From contig CAMYKT010000001.1 of assembly GCA_947259185.1 (NCBI GenBank), forward strand, positions 68,313-132,312: 64,000 nucleotides of DNA. The letters run 5' to 3'. Below the pieces are notes generated by a model that worked only from the letters and a program-made list of their open reading frames with translations, had not been told where the DNA came from and searched no databases. Position 1 is the stretch's first letter. Every line of letters begins with the position of its first letter. A program made the position numbers and the translations under genes. Of the stretch, positions 51,878 to 61,802 are shown in pieces. The stretch is from an uncultured Methanobacteriaceae archaeon. GTDB lineage: Archaea; Methanobacteriota; Methanobacteria; Methanobacteriales; Methanobacteriaceae.

Positions 51878-53326
51878 TTAACCCTTGGCTACACCTAAAG
51901 GAACCATTTTAGCAACTAGTTTAGAAATACCTGACTTATGGACAGTATCTACGACTTCATCAACGTCTTTATAGGCACCTGGTGCTTCTTCAGCCACCAC
52001 GGGCATGGAAGTTGCCTTTATGACAATGCCTTTACTTTCCAGGTATTTTTGAACTTCTTCTCCCTTATACTCTCTTTTAGCCCCAGCCCTACTCATCTTT
52101 CGACCGGCTCCATGAGCGGTTGAACCGAATGTTTCTTCCATAGCAGTTTGAGTACCATGGAGTAGGTAAGAAGCAGTACCCATGGTACCGGGAATCAATA
52201 CTGGCTGGCCAGTTTCCCTATAATCAGAGGGTATTTCTTTTCTACCTGGTCCGAATGCACGGGTAGCTCCCTTACGATGCACATATAACTTGGTGGCCTT
52301 ACCCTTTATTTCATGGACTTCTTTTTTGGCAATGTTATGGGCCACATCATAGAGCACGCTCATCCCCATATCTTCTGCACTTTTTTGGAAAATCTCTTCA
52401 AAAGATTCCCTTACCCAGTGCAAAATCATTTGCCGATTAGCCCAACCATAATTGGCTGCTGCTGCCATGGCTTTAAAATAATCCTGGGCTTCATCAGAAT
52501 CTACAGGTGCACAGGCAAGTTGCCGATCAGGAATATTTATTTTATGCCGTTTATAAGCTTTATCCATTATCCGAAGGTAATCTGAGCAGACCTGATGGCC
52601 ACAACCCCTGGATCCAGAATGAATAAGCACGGTTATTTCACCTTCTTTGATTCCAAATTTTTCAGCAGCAGATGGCTTAAAAATGCTTTCAACTTTTTGA
52701 ACTTCTAAAAAATGATTACCAGAACCTAATGAACCTAATTGGGGAATACCTCTCTTTTTAGCCTTTTCACTGACTTTTTCAGAGTCAGCGTCTTCCATTT
52801 TCCCATTTTCTTCCAGATATTTTAAGTCTTCTTCCCAACCATAACCATTTTCCACAGCCCATTCTGCGCCCTGGTCAAGTACTTCATCTATCTGGCCTCC
52901 AGCAAGTCTTAATTTTCCCTTACTCCCTACTCCAGATGGAACATTTTTAAAAAGGGTATTTATGAGTTCTTTGATTTTTGGTTGGATTTCTTCCTGGGTG
53001 AGGTTTGTTCTTACCATTCTGACACCACAATTTATATCGAATCCAACCCCCCCTGGACTTATAACCCCGGTTCTGGCACTGAATGCACCTACTCCTCCAA
53101 TACTGAAACCATATCCAAAGTGGATATCAGGTAATCCAATGGAAAACTTTTGAATTCCTGGTAAAGATGCCACATTGGCCACCTGATCCACAGCACCTTT
53201 TTCCAGATCTTTTATTGAACTATCATCCAGAAAAATTCGTCCAGGAACCCTCATACCTTTTTTATAGTCGCTGGGAACTTCCCAAACACAATCTCTAACT
53301 TTGTTTAGAACTTCTTCCATACTCAT
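51878..53326 (-). CDS. rtcB: RNA-splicing ligase RtcB
   Basis: The 482-residue protein has GGVGFDINCGVRMVRTN near residue 92 (manganese-binding Asp and Cys), GSLGSGNHFLEVQ, VLIHSGSRGCGHQ (metal His) and the guanylylated His region near the C-terminus, HGAGRKMSRAGAK. It joins 2',3'-cyclic phosphate and 5'-OH ends of tRNA exons using GTP. The length shows no intein. Archease is encoded upstream on the same strand, and the window contains an intron-bearing tRNA-Met. GAGGGTTATT precedes ATG 53326. Confidence 0.96.
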   Translation of the reverse strand: MSMEEVLNKVRDCVWEVPSDYKKGMRVPGRIFLDDSSIKDLEKGAVDQVANVASLPGIQKFSIGLPDIHFGYGFSIGGVGAFSARTGVISPGGVGFDINCGVRMVRTNLTQEEIQPKIKELINTLFKNVPSGVGSKGKLRLAGGQIDEVLDQGAEWAVENGYGWEEDLKYLEENGKMEDADSEKVSEKAKKRGIPQLGSLGSGNHFLEVQKVESIFKPSAAEKFGIKEGEITVLIHSGSRGCGHQVCSDYLRIMDKAYKRHKINIPDRQLACAPVDSDEAQDYFKAMAAAANYGWANRQMILHWVRESFEEIFQKSAEDMGMSVLYDVAHNIAKKEVHEIKGKATKLYVHRKGATRAFGPGRKEIPSDYRETGQPVLIPGTMGTASYLLHGTQTAMEETFGSTAHGAGRKMSRAGAKREYKGEEVQKYLESKGIVIKATSMPVVAEEAPGAYKDVDEVVDTVHKSGISKLVAKMVPLGVAKG

Positions 53327-53479
53327 AATAACCCTCTATAAATTTTTTTAAATTTAACTACTTCATGATGGATAAAATCCACCAGAAATCATTATTTAAT
53401 AAAATATAATCATAATATAAAATCAATAAAAAACCCTCTTAACTTTCTATTCTTCTCAATCTTTGAAGGAGGATACTTT

Positions 53480-53992
53480 TCATAAATCTAATATAACTCT
53501 CACCTTATATCCATTTTCCTCTATAACTTCCATCATATGGAAAGTAACTGCCTTTACTTCATCCCGTCTTTCATGAATTTTAGGGTTGAATTCTTCACCA
53601 CTGAGCAAACCATGGAGAACATAATCTTCCCCCAGTTTTTCAATATTCACCTTAAAATCTGAAAATACTAGAAATTCCACATCATGCAAAAATATGAGTT
53701 CTTCCAGGTAATCATAAAGAAGAGATACTTTATCTTCTGATTTAACTTCAATTTCTCTTTTTTCCACTTTCTGGACCTGGGAAGTACTGGTCATTACTTC
53801 GAACATAGCCAGACCAGCATTTTCAAATGACTCTTCTAAGGTAGATCCATAAGCCCAGTAACCTGCATCTGCAGTTACATCAAAAAATTCGAATTTAATC
53901 CGGGACCCATTACTTGAATCAAAATTACTATTCAAAATATAACTCTCCTTAATTAAGGGTGTTTTAACATTAGGGATAATTTTATAGGGCAT
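53480..53992 (-). CDS. archease, RtcB activator
   Basis: The 170-residue protein has an archease core from about residue 34: FEFFDVTADAGYWAYGSTLEESFENAGLAMFEVM, then YLEELIFLHDVEFLVFSDFKV and the ending VKAVTFHMMEVIEENGYKVRVILDL. It promotes guanylylation and turnover of RtcB. Typical archeases are about 140 residues, so about 30 extra N-terminal residues are present. No better internal start is seen. The usual D-H-T-A-D motif reads D-V-T-A-D. It precedes rtcB by 153 nt, perhaps co-transcribed. Confidence 0.9.
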   Translation of the reverse strand: MPYKIIPNVKTPLIKESYILNSNFDSSNGSRIKFEFFDVTADAGYWAYGSTLEESFENAGLAMFEVMTSTSQVQKVEKREIEVKSEDKVSLLYDYLEELIFLHDVEFLVFSDFKVNIEKLGEDYVLHGLLSGEEFNPKIHERRDEVKAVTFHMMEVIEENGYKVRVILDL

Positions 53993-54169
53993 TTGAGACT
54001 TATTAACCCAATTTTAATGCATAAATATTGATTAAATGGATATTAATGGAATCGTGTATTGATTATTTCTATATACCTGTTCTAATAACATGGATTACTT
54101 TTCACACGCTCTCTATCTCTTTTTTTAAATAGTTCTTTAAACAAGTATGCTTATCTGGAAGTGATTTTA

Positions 54170-54349
54170 ATGTTTAAACTTAGCAAATCTGATTCAATTC
54201 CAAATTTAAGAAAAAAAAGGTCTTTAATTGATTTAGGACCCATTGACATTCAATCATGCATGGTGATACTCTTTATCACTATATTAATTTTGGCAAGCAT
54301 AGTTTATGCGACTGCTATCCCTAACTCGAATTTCCCGGCAGGAGTATAA
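54170..54349 (+). CDS. small single-pass membrane protein
   Basis: The 59-residue protein from MFKLSKSDSIPNL has a basic N-terminal half (LRKKRSL) and one membrane helix at about residues 31-50 (CMVILFITILILASIVYATA), then a short tail. AAGTGAT lies 4 nt before ATG 54170, better than GTG 54161. The sequence has no family that I recognise. It converges with the cdc6 gene and diverges from archease. Confidence 0.55.
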   Translation: MFKLSKSDSIPNLRKKRSLIDLGPIDIQSCMVILFITILILASIVYATAIPNSNFPAGV

Positions 54350-54396
54350 ATCTACAAGACCTCCTAAAAATTTCCTGCCAAACCCCCCATATTAAT

Positions 54397-55530
54397 TCAG
54401 GATTTAGAGGTAGCCATGCATTTATTGATTTCCTCCTGGTTGAATCTTAAAATTATCAGCCGGGAGTTCCCTCTCATTCCTTTTCCTGTGAATTTGGTAT
54501 CTATCAATCTTAAAAACTCTAATTTATCCAGCATCCTATTAAATGAGGAATAACTACTTCCTTCTTTTTCCTTAAAAAGTTTATACAAATCTCCTGCAGT
54601 TAAATTTTCATCATTACATTTACTTATTATTTTAAGAAGATCTGATTCTACAGAGGATAATGATTTAAGGGTATGCATAAGATTCACCGGTCCGCTGCTT
54701 TTTACTGCCTGGTCTAAATGTTTTTTTTCTATAGTACGTGAAGCTTCAGCCTCTGCAAGATTACCACATACTCTCAAAAGATCAATACCTACTCTTAAAT
54801 CTCCATTTTCTGAAGCATAGTTTGCTATTTCTTCCAGAATTTCATCTGAAACCACATCTGGATAGAAACCTATTTTAACCCTATCCTTTAAAATGTCGAA
54901 CATTTCCCGGTGACTATAAGGTGAAAAAACAATTTCCTGGGGAATAAAAACCGAGTTCACATTTTTGTCCAGAGCATATCTGAACTCTATATCTGATAGG
55001 ATGGCAAAAACTCCAGTTCTAACTCCGGGAAATACTTCATATGCTCTTAAAATATCATAAAATATTTTATTAGCATTTTTACTGTGGAAAAGATAATTCA
55101 CATCATCTAAAGCAATTACCAGGGCTTTTTTATCAGATGCCAGTTTCTGCATAATACTCTGATAGATCCTGGAAAATGGAACCCCTGTTTCAGGAGGATA
55201 ATGTCCGAAAATTTTATTGTAAATCTGGGAAAAAATTCCAAAACGGGTGGTATGCAACTGACAATTTATATAACAAGAAACAACCTGTTCAGAACTGCTT
55301 TCAACCATTTCAAAGACTTTTTTAATAGCAGTGGTTTTACCAGTGGCACACGAACCAAGTATAACTGAATTAACTGGCCTTCCTTCTTTTAAAGCAGGGC
55401 GAATGCAAATAGCTAGAGCTTCCATCTGTGAATCCCGATAGTTATAATTTTTAGGAACATAATCTGGATTAAAGGCATTAATCTCCTTAAAAATGGTTTC
55501 ATCATGTAGTAGGATGTCTTTTATATCCAT
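54397..55530 (-). CDS. cdc6: Orc1/Cdc6-family replication initiator AAA+ ATPase
   Basis: The 377-residue protein has Walker A GSCATGKTTAIK near residue 58, Walker B VIALDDVNYL (about 137), a sensor-1 segment GVFAILSDIEF and a C-terminal winged helix (about 290-370). Archaeal Orc1/Cdc6 proteins bind origins and load MCM. The Walker A has Cys in place of the usual second Gly/Pro. This may be the second, divergent paralog (Cdc6-2 type). I found no convincing origin-recognition repeats in the flanking gaps. Confidence 0.87.
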   Translation of the reverse strand: MDIKDILLHDETIFKEINAFNPDYVPKNYNYRDSQMEALAICIRPALKEGRPVNSVILGSCATGKTTAIKKVFEMVESSSEQVVSCYINCQLHTTRFGIFSQIYNKIFGHYPPETGVPFSRIYQSIMQKLASDKKALVIALDDVNYLFHSKNANKIFYDILRAYEVFPGVRTGVFAILSDIEFRYALDKNVNSVFIPQEIVFSPYSHREMFDILKDRVKIGFYPDVVSDEILEEIANYASENGDLRVGIDLLRVCGNLAEAEASRTIEKKHLDQAVKSSGPVNLMHTLKSLSSVESDLLKIISKCNDENLTAGDLYKLFKEKEGSSYSSFNRMLDKLEFLRLIDTKFTGKGMRGNSRLIILRFNQEEINKCMATSKS

Positions 55531-55615
55531 AACATTACCTTTGTTTTACCTAATATAAATTATATATAATAGTTAAAGTATGGAAACTTCAATGGATGCT
55601 GGCTATGCAATACAT

Positions 55616-56350
55616 TTAATTTTTTAAAAACTTTTCTAAATCATTTAAACGGGCTAAATCATATACTTCAACTTTTTCGTTTTTTATTATCCATTGAATT
55701 AATTTTTCAGCATATTCCAATTTTAATGCTTTAATGGGATCAGCAGGCCCCACTTCGGAATCTATTTCGGGCCGGGAATATTTGCTAACTACCTTCCCAA
55801 AGTCCATCCCTGCTAAAATTATTTTTTTAGCCCCTAATTTCACTGCTAAAAAAACTGCCCGGTCTCCATCAGTAAATCCTCCAAAATTATGCACATATTT
55901 CAAAGGAACACTTTGAGTGGTTCCCATAACCTTTTTTAAGGAACCTGAATATTTTAAAATATTTTCCAGATTATTTCCATGGGCATGTACCACCATACAT
56001 GCATTTTTATTATTTGCACTTAATAAATCATCTATCTTACCATCTAAATCAGTTACAATTATGTGTGGGACCATATCCTCTTCTAAAAGGGCAGTAGTTG
56101 CTCCATCAGCAGCAACCAGAATAAAATTATCGGAGTAAACTTTTTTTATAGATTTTACATGCTTTTTGAGGGAAGGACCTGCTCCAAATACAATGAAATT
56201 TTCTCCAGAAGGCAATTCTGAAAATGAAAGTGCACCTGCTTTACTTAATATTTCATTTAAGCTCCGGGCTGTTTTCTCATCATCTTCTTTGCGAAATCCA
56301 AATTTTTTTAGAATTTCTTCATACCAACCCATCCAAACTTCAAGTTCCAT
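55616..56350 (-). CDS. mptE: 6-hydroxymethyl-7,8-dihydropterin pyrophosphokinase MptE-type (DUF115)
   Basis: The 244-residue protein has FIVFGAGPSLKKH near residue 52, VAADGATTALLEEDMVPHIIVTDLDG (about 78) and the third motif LAVKLGAKKIILAGMDFGK (about 168), all conserved in DUF115. Archaeal MptE adds pyrophosphate to 6-hydroxymethyldihydropterin in tetrahydromethanopterin or folate synthesis, which methanogens need as a C1 carrier. An internal ATG at 56332 is an alternative start. It is followed by cdc6 on the same strand with a gap of 85 nt. Confidence 0.87.
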   Translation of the reverse strand: MELEVWMGWYEEILKKFGFRKEDDEKTARSLNEILSKAGALSFSELPSGENFIVFGAGPSLKKHVKSIKKVYSDNFILVAADGATTALLEEDMVPHIIVTDLDGKIDDLLSANNKNACMVVHAHGNNLENILKYSGSLKKVMGTTQSVPLKYVHNFGGFTDGDRAVFLAVKLGAKKIILAGMDFGKVVSKYSRPEIDSEVGPADPIKALKLEYAEKLIQWIIKNEKVEVYDLARLNDLEKFLKN

Positions 56351-56670
56351 GTAATTAAATTAATAGATACCCTAAATAAATTTATCACATCAAGGGACTA
56401 CAAATATTCAATTAATCCATTTTTAATGATATTCCTGCCTATGTATTTATTAAAGGACTAAAAAATGATTAAAACATCAATCTTTCATTTTATAATTCAA
56501 AAAAATTTCAAAATATTTGCACTGAATATTAATTTTTTCATTTAATTGATTAAGAATAAATCTTTTTATAATCCAAGTTATAAATGGTAGATTAAAATTT
56601 ATAATTCTTTGAAACTAAAATAACCTAAGATCAAAATCCCTAATTATGATCTGGTTGGAGGTTTGTTATA
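56351..56670. other. intergenic region between mptE and the class V aminotransferase gene
   Basis: About 320 AT-rich bases with two divergent promoters expected. TTTTTATAATCC near 56564 and TTATAAATGG near 56578 are TATA-like for the plus-strand gene. No small frame or strong inverted repeat was noticed. Confidence 0.4.
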
Positions 56671-57825
56671 ATGAATGAAACATTATTAATGATTCCCGGA
56701 CCTACCCGGGTAGCACCCCGAGTATTGAAGGCCATGTCCGAGAATATAGTAAATCATAGAAGCGCTCTTTTTGGCAAAATTCTAACTGAAACTACACAGA
56801 TGATGTCTGATGTATTTAGAACCAGCAATAAATCTTATTTAATAACAGGGTCTGGTACTGCAGCCATGGAAGCCGCTATGGCCAATATCATTCAACCTGG
56901 TGATAAAATATTAAATGTGGTTGGAGGCAAATTCGGACAGAGATTCATGCAAATTGTGGATGCTTTTGGTGGTGAGTCAGAATCCATCGAAGTGGAATGG
57001 GGAGAGGCAGTAAACCCTCAGGACATAAAAAACTATTTGGATAGCAATCCGGATATAAAAGCAGTTACCGTGGTTCACAACGAGACTTCAACTGGTGTAG
57101 CAAACCCTATAAAAGAAATAGGAAAAATTATGCGGGATTATGATTCATTGTATGTGGTGGATACCGTTTCTTCTCTAGGTGGAGATGAAGTGGATGTGGA
57201 TGGATATGGAATTGATATCTGTGTCACCGGGTCTCAAAAATGCTTAGCTGCACCTCCCGGTATGGCGGCCATTACCTTAAGTGACGATGCCTGGGAAATA
57301 GTAGACCAGACCGAGTCTCAGAGTTACTACTTAAATCTGAAAAAGTACAGAAAAAGTGGTAATGCAGAACCTCCTGAAACCCCTTATACTCCGTCTGTGT
57401 CTTTGATGTATGCTATGCATGAAGCACTCAATGTTATAATGGAAGAAGGTTTAAATCAGAGGGTAAAAAGACATCAATTAGCTGCTAAAGCTACACGAAA
57501 CGCAATAAAAGCATTAAATCTGGAATTGTTCCCTAAAGAAGAAGTATCTTCCACTACTGTCACAGCCATCAATATTCCAGAAGGGGTTACTGATGCCGAG
57601 TTACGGGGTACCATGCGTAACAAGTACCATGTGGAACTGGCTGGAGGCCAGGATCACCTTAAAGGAAACGTCTTCCGGATTGGCCACATGGGTAATATAA
57701 CTCATAGGGAACTTATAACAACCATATCTGCGTTAGAAATGACATTAAGAGAATTAGGATTTGAAATTGAAATGGGTGAAGGTGTAGCTTCTGTTGCGGA
57801 CGTTTATCTGCCAGAAAACATCTGA
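56671..57825 (+). CDS. class V aminotransferase (alanine-glyoxylate / serine-pyruvate / aspartate type)
   Basis: The 384-residue PLP enzyme has MIPGPTRVAPRVL at residues 6-18, ITGSGTAAMEAAMAN (about 58), VHNETSTGVANPI (about 128), VVDTVSSLGGDEVDVD (about 158) and the PLP lysine in CVTGSQKCLAAPPG near 188. Methanogen members act with alanine, aspartate, serine or phosphoserine, and the exact donor cannot be read. GGAGG lies upstream of ATG 56671. It is a single gene. Confidence 0.9.
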   Translation: MNETLLMIPGPTRVAPRVLKAMSENIVNHRSALFGKILTETTQMMSDVFRTSNKSYLITGSGTAAMEAAMANIIQPGDKILNVVGGKFGQRFMQIVDAFGGESESIEVEWGEAVNPQDIKNYLDSNPDIKAVTVVHNETSTGVANPIKEIGKIMRDYDSLYVVDTVSSLGGDEVDVDGYGIDICVTGSQKCLAAPPGMAAITLSDDAWEIVDQTESQSYYLNLKKYRKSGNAEPPETPYTPSVSLMYAMHEALNVIMEEGLNQRVKRHQLAAKATRNAIKALNLELFPKEEVSSTTVTAINIPEGVTDAELRGTMRNKYHVELAGGQDHLKGNVFRIGHMGNITHRELITTISALEMTLRELGFEIEMGEGVASVADVYLPENI

Positions 57826-57882
57826 ATTTCTTTTTTAAACCTTATTTTTTTATATTTAAATTAAAAATATTTTTTTTATTGT

Positions 57883-59493
57883 TTATCCTTGCATTAGTGG
57901 GGGTAAGGGAATATTCTCTTGGGGATCAACTATAATTTCAATTAAATAGGGTTTATTTGATTTTATGGCTTTATCAACTGCATTAAATACTTCATCTGAA
58001 GATTCTACTCTAATAGAATCTATTCCATAAGAGTTACCTAACATAACAAAGTCGGGGTTTTCCAGAGCCACCTGAAACGGCCCCTGATAGAATGTATCCT
58101 GCCATTGACGAATTATTCCCAGGCAGTGATTATTGATAATACATATTACCACCGGTATTTTTTCCTGTTTGATAGTGGCCAGTTCCTGCAGGGTCATTTG
58201 AAACCCACCATCTCCGGTTATAACTACTGTATGTGATTGTGGGCAGGCCAGAAAACAGCCTATACTGGCTGGCAATCCATAACCCATAGGACCAAATGAA
58301 CCAGAAAATATCACCGATCCCGGTCTTTTAACTTTTTTTAGAAGAGTAACCCAGGTGGTATGAGAACCCGCATCATTTACAATAGTAGAATCACCTGACG
58401 CTTTTAAAATTTGCTTAATAGCTTCCTGTGGCTTCAAAGGTCCTTTTCGGGGTCCAGAATTTAGATTTGAATTCTGAGAAGGAAGTGAGTTTTTCCTAAT
58501 TTCACTTAACCAGGCAGAGCTATCTGGAAAATTTAAGGATTTAAACTTATCCAGGACATTTTTAACATTATCCTGAATATTCATATGGCCTTTTAATACT
58601 TTAGAATCAATATTGATATGTATTATTTTAGCATCTTCTATTCCCGCCATGGTACGTTCTGATAAACGACAACCCATAGCAATTATCAGGTCAGAATTTG
58701 CCCCGGCATAATTTGCCCCGGCCGTTCCTCGGGTCCCTATCATACCTAAACCTAAGGCATCATACTCACTTAAAACACCTCTGGCCGGGTAAGTAGTTGC
58801 GACTGGTATTTTAGTATTATTAATAAATCTTCTGAAGATTTTCAAGGAATTAGACCAGATAATACCGGATCCTGCAATCACTAAAGGTTTTTTACAAGAT
58901 TCAATAGCCTTAACTGCCTGGGGAAAATCATTAAATTTTTTTTTAAGCTTATATTCCACTTCTTCTTCTAGTAAACTGAAATCTACTTCCTCTTCTAGAA
59001 CGTCTTTAGGGATATTTAAATGCACCGGACCCGTTGGCCCATATTTGAGCATTTTGAGTGCTAATTTAAGTTTTAAAATTGAATCTGAAGCATTTTCAGC
59101 ATAGAAACTTTCCAAAGTGATATTTTTGAATATATTGCACAATTCCAGGTCCTGAAAGCCACCTTCACCTTTAAGATAAGTGGGCACATCTCCGGTAATA
59201 ACCAGCATAGGCACCGCATCTTTGTAGGCAGTAGCAACTCCCATAACAAGGTTTAGAGCTCCAGGACCTGCGGTAGCAACGCAAACTCCAATTTTGCCTG
59301 ATGAACGAGCATAACCATCGGCAGCATGAGCTGCAGCCTGTTCGTGTCTTACCAGGATATGATTGATATTTGAAGCACGAAGAGCATCATAAAAAGGCAG
59401 TACCTGTTCACCAGGGTGGCCAAATATATATTCCACCTGTTCCTCCTGGAGGAGTTGTATGAGAGCAGTACTACATTTGATGAGATGGACCAT
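57883..59493 (-). CDS. acetolactate synthase large subunit-like ThDP enzyme
   Basis: The 536-residue protein has three ThDP-enzyme domains: the catalytic Glu in RHEQAAAHAADGYAR near residue 50, the central FAD/Rossmann-like domain (about 190-325) and the C-terminal ThDP site VITGDGGFQMTLQEL...INNH (about 420-450). It resembles IlvB, which makes acetolactate for branched-chain amino acids. It is slightly short and has no regulatory IlvH gene beside it. It may be a paralog with another 2-oxo acid substrate. No clear ribosome site precedes ATG 59493. Confidence 0.82.
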   Translation of the reverse strand: MVHLIKCSTALIQLLQEEQVEYIFGHPGEQVLPFYDALRASNINHILVRHEQAAAHAADGYARSSGKIGVCVATAGPGALNLVMGVATAYKDAVPMLVITGDVPTYLKGEGGFQDLELCNIFKNITLESFYAENASDSILKLKLALKMLKYGPTGPVHLNIPKDVLEEEVDFSLLEEEVEYKLKKKFNDFPQAVKAIESCKKPLVIAGSGIIWSNSLKIFRRFINNTKIPVATTYPARGVLSEYDALGLGMIGTRGTAGANYAGANSDLIIAMGCRLSERTMAGIEDAKIIHINIDSKVLKGHMNIQDNVKNVLDKFKSLNFPDSSAWLSEIRKNSLPSQNSNLNSGPRKGPLKPQEAIKQILKASGDSTIVNDAGSHTTWVTLLKKVKRPGSVIFSGSFGPMGYGLPASIGCFLACPQSHTVVITGDGGFQMTLQELATIKQEKIPVVICIINNHCLGIIRQWQDTFYQGPFQVALENPDFVMLGNSYGIDSIRVESSDEVFNAVDKAIKSNKPYLIEIIVDPQENIPLPPLMQG

Positions 59494-59540
59494 TTTTTCA
59501 TTAATTATACTAAAACCCTCTTTTTACACTTTATACTCTA

Positions 59541-59644
59541 TTTAATGATTATGCTTCTTGTATTTATTCTTGGATTTCAATGATTATGCTTTTTATTTAT
59601 TTTAGTGAATTTCAATGAGTATGCTTATTTATTCTAAGTGGATT
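59541..59644. repeat. three direct repeats with exact 35-bp period before acs
   Basis: The 13-mer AATGATTATGCTT occurs at 59544-59556 and 59579-59591, and AATGAGTATGCTT at 59614-59626, giving exactly 35 bp between copies. Flanks are also similar (preceding TTTC or ATTT, following T-rich TTTATTCT-type tracts). They lie in the 327-bp gap between the divergent acetolactate-synthase-like and acetyl-CoA synthetase genes. No CRISPR features are present. Helically phased regulator sites or a decayed tandem duplication are both possible. Confidence 0.7.
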
Positions 59645-59820
59645 AAAAATTTTTGCAAAACTTAAACTTCAAAAATCAAATTTCTAAACTAGCATTTGAA
59701 AAAAATTTATTTATCTATCCATTTAAATTTAAAAATAGAAAATTATTCAAATATCCACATACAAAATATAATTCAGCTAATAATTATTATTTAAGTTAAA
59801 TAATAAAGGCGGGGGTTTTA

Positions 59821-61773
59821 ATGGGGAAAAATTTAGATGCATTGCTTAGAGAAGAACGTATTTTCAAGCCAGATGAAGAATTAGTATCCAACAGCAATAT
59901 TAAGCAATGGATGGATTTGCATGATATTAAAGATTATGATGAACTTTTAGAAAAATCAGCTGCTAATCCTGAATGGTTCTGGAATGAGATGGCCATGGAC
60001 CTTTTTTGGTTTAAGCATTATAATGGGGTTTTAGAGTGGAAACCTCCCTATGCTCGCTGGTTTTTAGATGGAAAATTTAATATTGTATATAATGCCCTGG
60101 ATCGCCATATTAACTCTGGTAGAAAAAATAAACTGGCCTACATCTGGGAGAGTGAGAAAGGGGAAGTGCGTAAATTCACTTATTTTGAATTGTACCGTGA
60201 AGTAAATCGCCTGGCTAATGCCCTTAAGAGCATGGGGATTAAAAAGGGTGACCGGGTTAGTATATACCTTCCCATGATTCCAGAACTACCCATAGCCATG
60301 CTGGCCTGTGCCCGAATTGGTGCAGTGCATAGTGTGGTTTTTTCTGGCTTTTGGGCCAAAGCATTCTATGAAAGAGCCAGGGATGCTAAATCAAAGGTTG
60401 CAATTACAGCGGACGGATTTTTCAGGAGGGGAAAACTTTTAAAACTAAAGGATACTTTAGATGAAGTACTGGAGGATATCCCCTCTCTTGAAAAAGTGGT
60501 GGTGGTAAAAAACACCCATTGCGATCTGGATATGAAGAAAGGAAGGGACGTATATTGGGAAGAAGTCATCCAAAATGAAAGCATGGAATGCCCCTGTGAA
60601 GAAATGGATTCGGAAGACCCCTTATTTATTCTTTATACTTCTGGTACTACAGGAAAACCTAAAGGAGTACTCCATACTCATGGAGGATATGCTGTGGGAG
60701 TCTCCACCACACTTAAATTTGTGTTTGACATTAAAGATCAGGATATATGGTGGTGTGCAGCAGATATAGGGTGGATTACAGGCCATAGTTACATTGTATA
60801 TGCTCCTTTAATATTGGGGGCCACTTCGGTGATGTTTGAGGGGACTCCTGATTATCCTGATCCTGGAAGATTCTGGGAAATTATTGAAAAGTATGGGGTA
60901 AGTATTTTTTATACCGCTCCCACTACCATTCGGCTTTTCATGAAATATGGGGAAAAATGGCCCCAAAAATATAATATGAGTACTTTAAGAATTTTAGGTT
61001 CTGTAGGAGAACCCATTAATCCAGAAGCATGGATTTGGTACCACCAGCACATAGGTAATAGAAAATGTCCCATTATGGATACCTGGTGGCAAACTGAAAC
61101 CGGTATGCATCTAATCACTCCCTTACCTATAACCTCTTTAAAACCAGGGTCAGCAGTTAAACCTTTCCCCACCATTAAAGCAGAAATAAAGGATGATGAA
61201 GGAAATACTTTAACTAAAGGGGGCGGACATTTAATTATTAAAAATCCCTGGCCGGCCATGTTCCGGACACTATTTGGAGAACCAGAAAGATATGTGGAAT
61301 CTTACTGGAGCAAATTCCAGGATACTTATTTAAGTGGTGACGTGGCCCGTCTTGATCAGGACGGTTATTATTGGATTCAAGGAAGGGAAGACGATGTTTT
61401 AAATGTGGCAGGGCATAGAATAAGTACAGCTGAGGTTGAATCTGCCCTGGTTAGCCATCCTTCTGTGGTGGAATCTGCGGTGGTCGGAAAACCAGACCTG
61501 CTTAAAGGTGAAGAAATTTCTGCATTTGTGGTGCTTGGTGAGGAATACCCGGCCGACCCTCAATTAAAAAATCAGCTTAGAGATCATGTTAGAAAAGAAA
61601 TAGGCCCTATAGCCAGTCCATCATATATTGGTTTTGTGGATGACCTTCCTAAAACCCGTTCAGGAAAGATTATGCGCAGGGTGATTAAAGCAAAGGTTAA
61701 ATTAGAGGATGTGGGGGATACCAGTACCCTGGCCAATCCAGAAGCAGTGGATGCCCTGGATAGGGCCATTTAA
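59821..61773 (+). CDS. acs: acetyl-CoA synthetase, AMP-forming
   Basis: The 650-residue adenylating enzyme has SIYLPMIPELPIAMLACARIGAVHSVVFSGF (about 142), the phosphate loop YTSGTTGKPKG (about 272), DTWWQTETG (near 420) and YLSGD (near 502). The catalytic and acetylation-sensitive Lys616 is in TRSGKIMRR. It makes acetyl-CoA from acetate, ATP and CoA for carbon assimilation. The size and motifs fit Acs rather than longer-chain ligases. GGCGGGGG is a strong ribosome site before ATG 59821. The 35-bp repeats lie upstream. Confidence 0.95.
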   Translation: MGKNLDALLREERIFKPDEELVSNSNIKQWMDLHDIKDYDELLEKSAANPEWFWNEMAMDLFWFKHYNGVLEWKPPYARWFLDGKFNIVYNALDRHINSGRKNKLAYIWESEKGEVRKFTYFELYREVNRLANALKSMGIKKGDRVSIYLPMIPELPIAMLACARIGAVHSVVFSGFWAKAFYERARDAKSKVAITADGFFRRGKLLKLKDTLDEVLEDIPSLEKVVVVKNTHCDLDMKKGRDVYWEEVIQNESMECPCEEMDSEDPLFILYTSGTTGKPKGVLHTHGGYAVGVSTTLKFVFDIKDQDIWWCAADIGWITGHSYIVYAPLILGATSVMFEGTPDYPDPGRFWEIIEKYGVSIFYTAPTTIRLFMKYGEKWPQKYNMSTLRILGSVGEPINPEAWIWYHQHIGNRKCPIMDTWWQTETGMHLITPLPITSLKPGSAVKPFPTIKAEIKDDEGNTLTKGGGHLIIKNPWPAMFRTLFGEPERYVESYWSKFQDTYLSGDVARLDQDGYYWIQGREDDVLNVAGHRISTAEVESALVSHPSVVESAVVGKPDLLKGEEISAFVVLGEEYPADPQLKNQLRDHVRKEIGPIASPSYIGFVDDLPKTRSGKIMRRVIKAKVKLEDVGDTSTLANPEAVDALDRAI

Positions 61774-61802
61774 TTTATTTTTCCATTGAAGGATTAATAA
61801 AA

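Noticed and set aside
53993..55615. Replication origin near cdc6
   Set aside because: I looked for repeated origin-recognition elements in the gaps on both sides of the Orc1/Cdc6 gene and saw none, so no origin is called.
59541..59644. Short CRISPR array
   Set aside because: The repeated unit is only about 13 nt well conserved, spacers resemble each other and are T-rich, and no cas genes are nearby.
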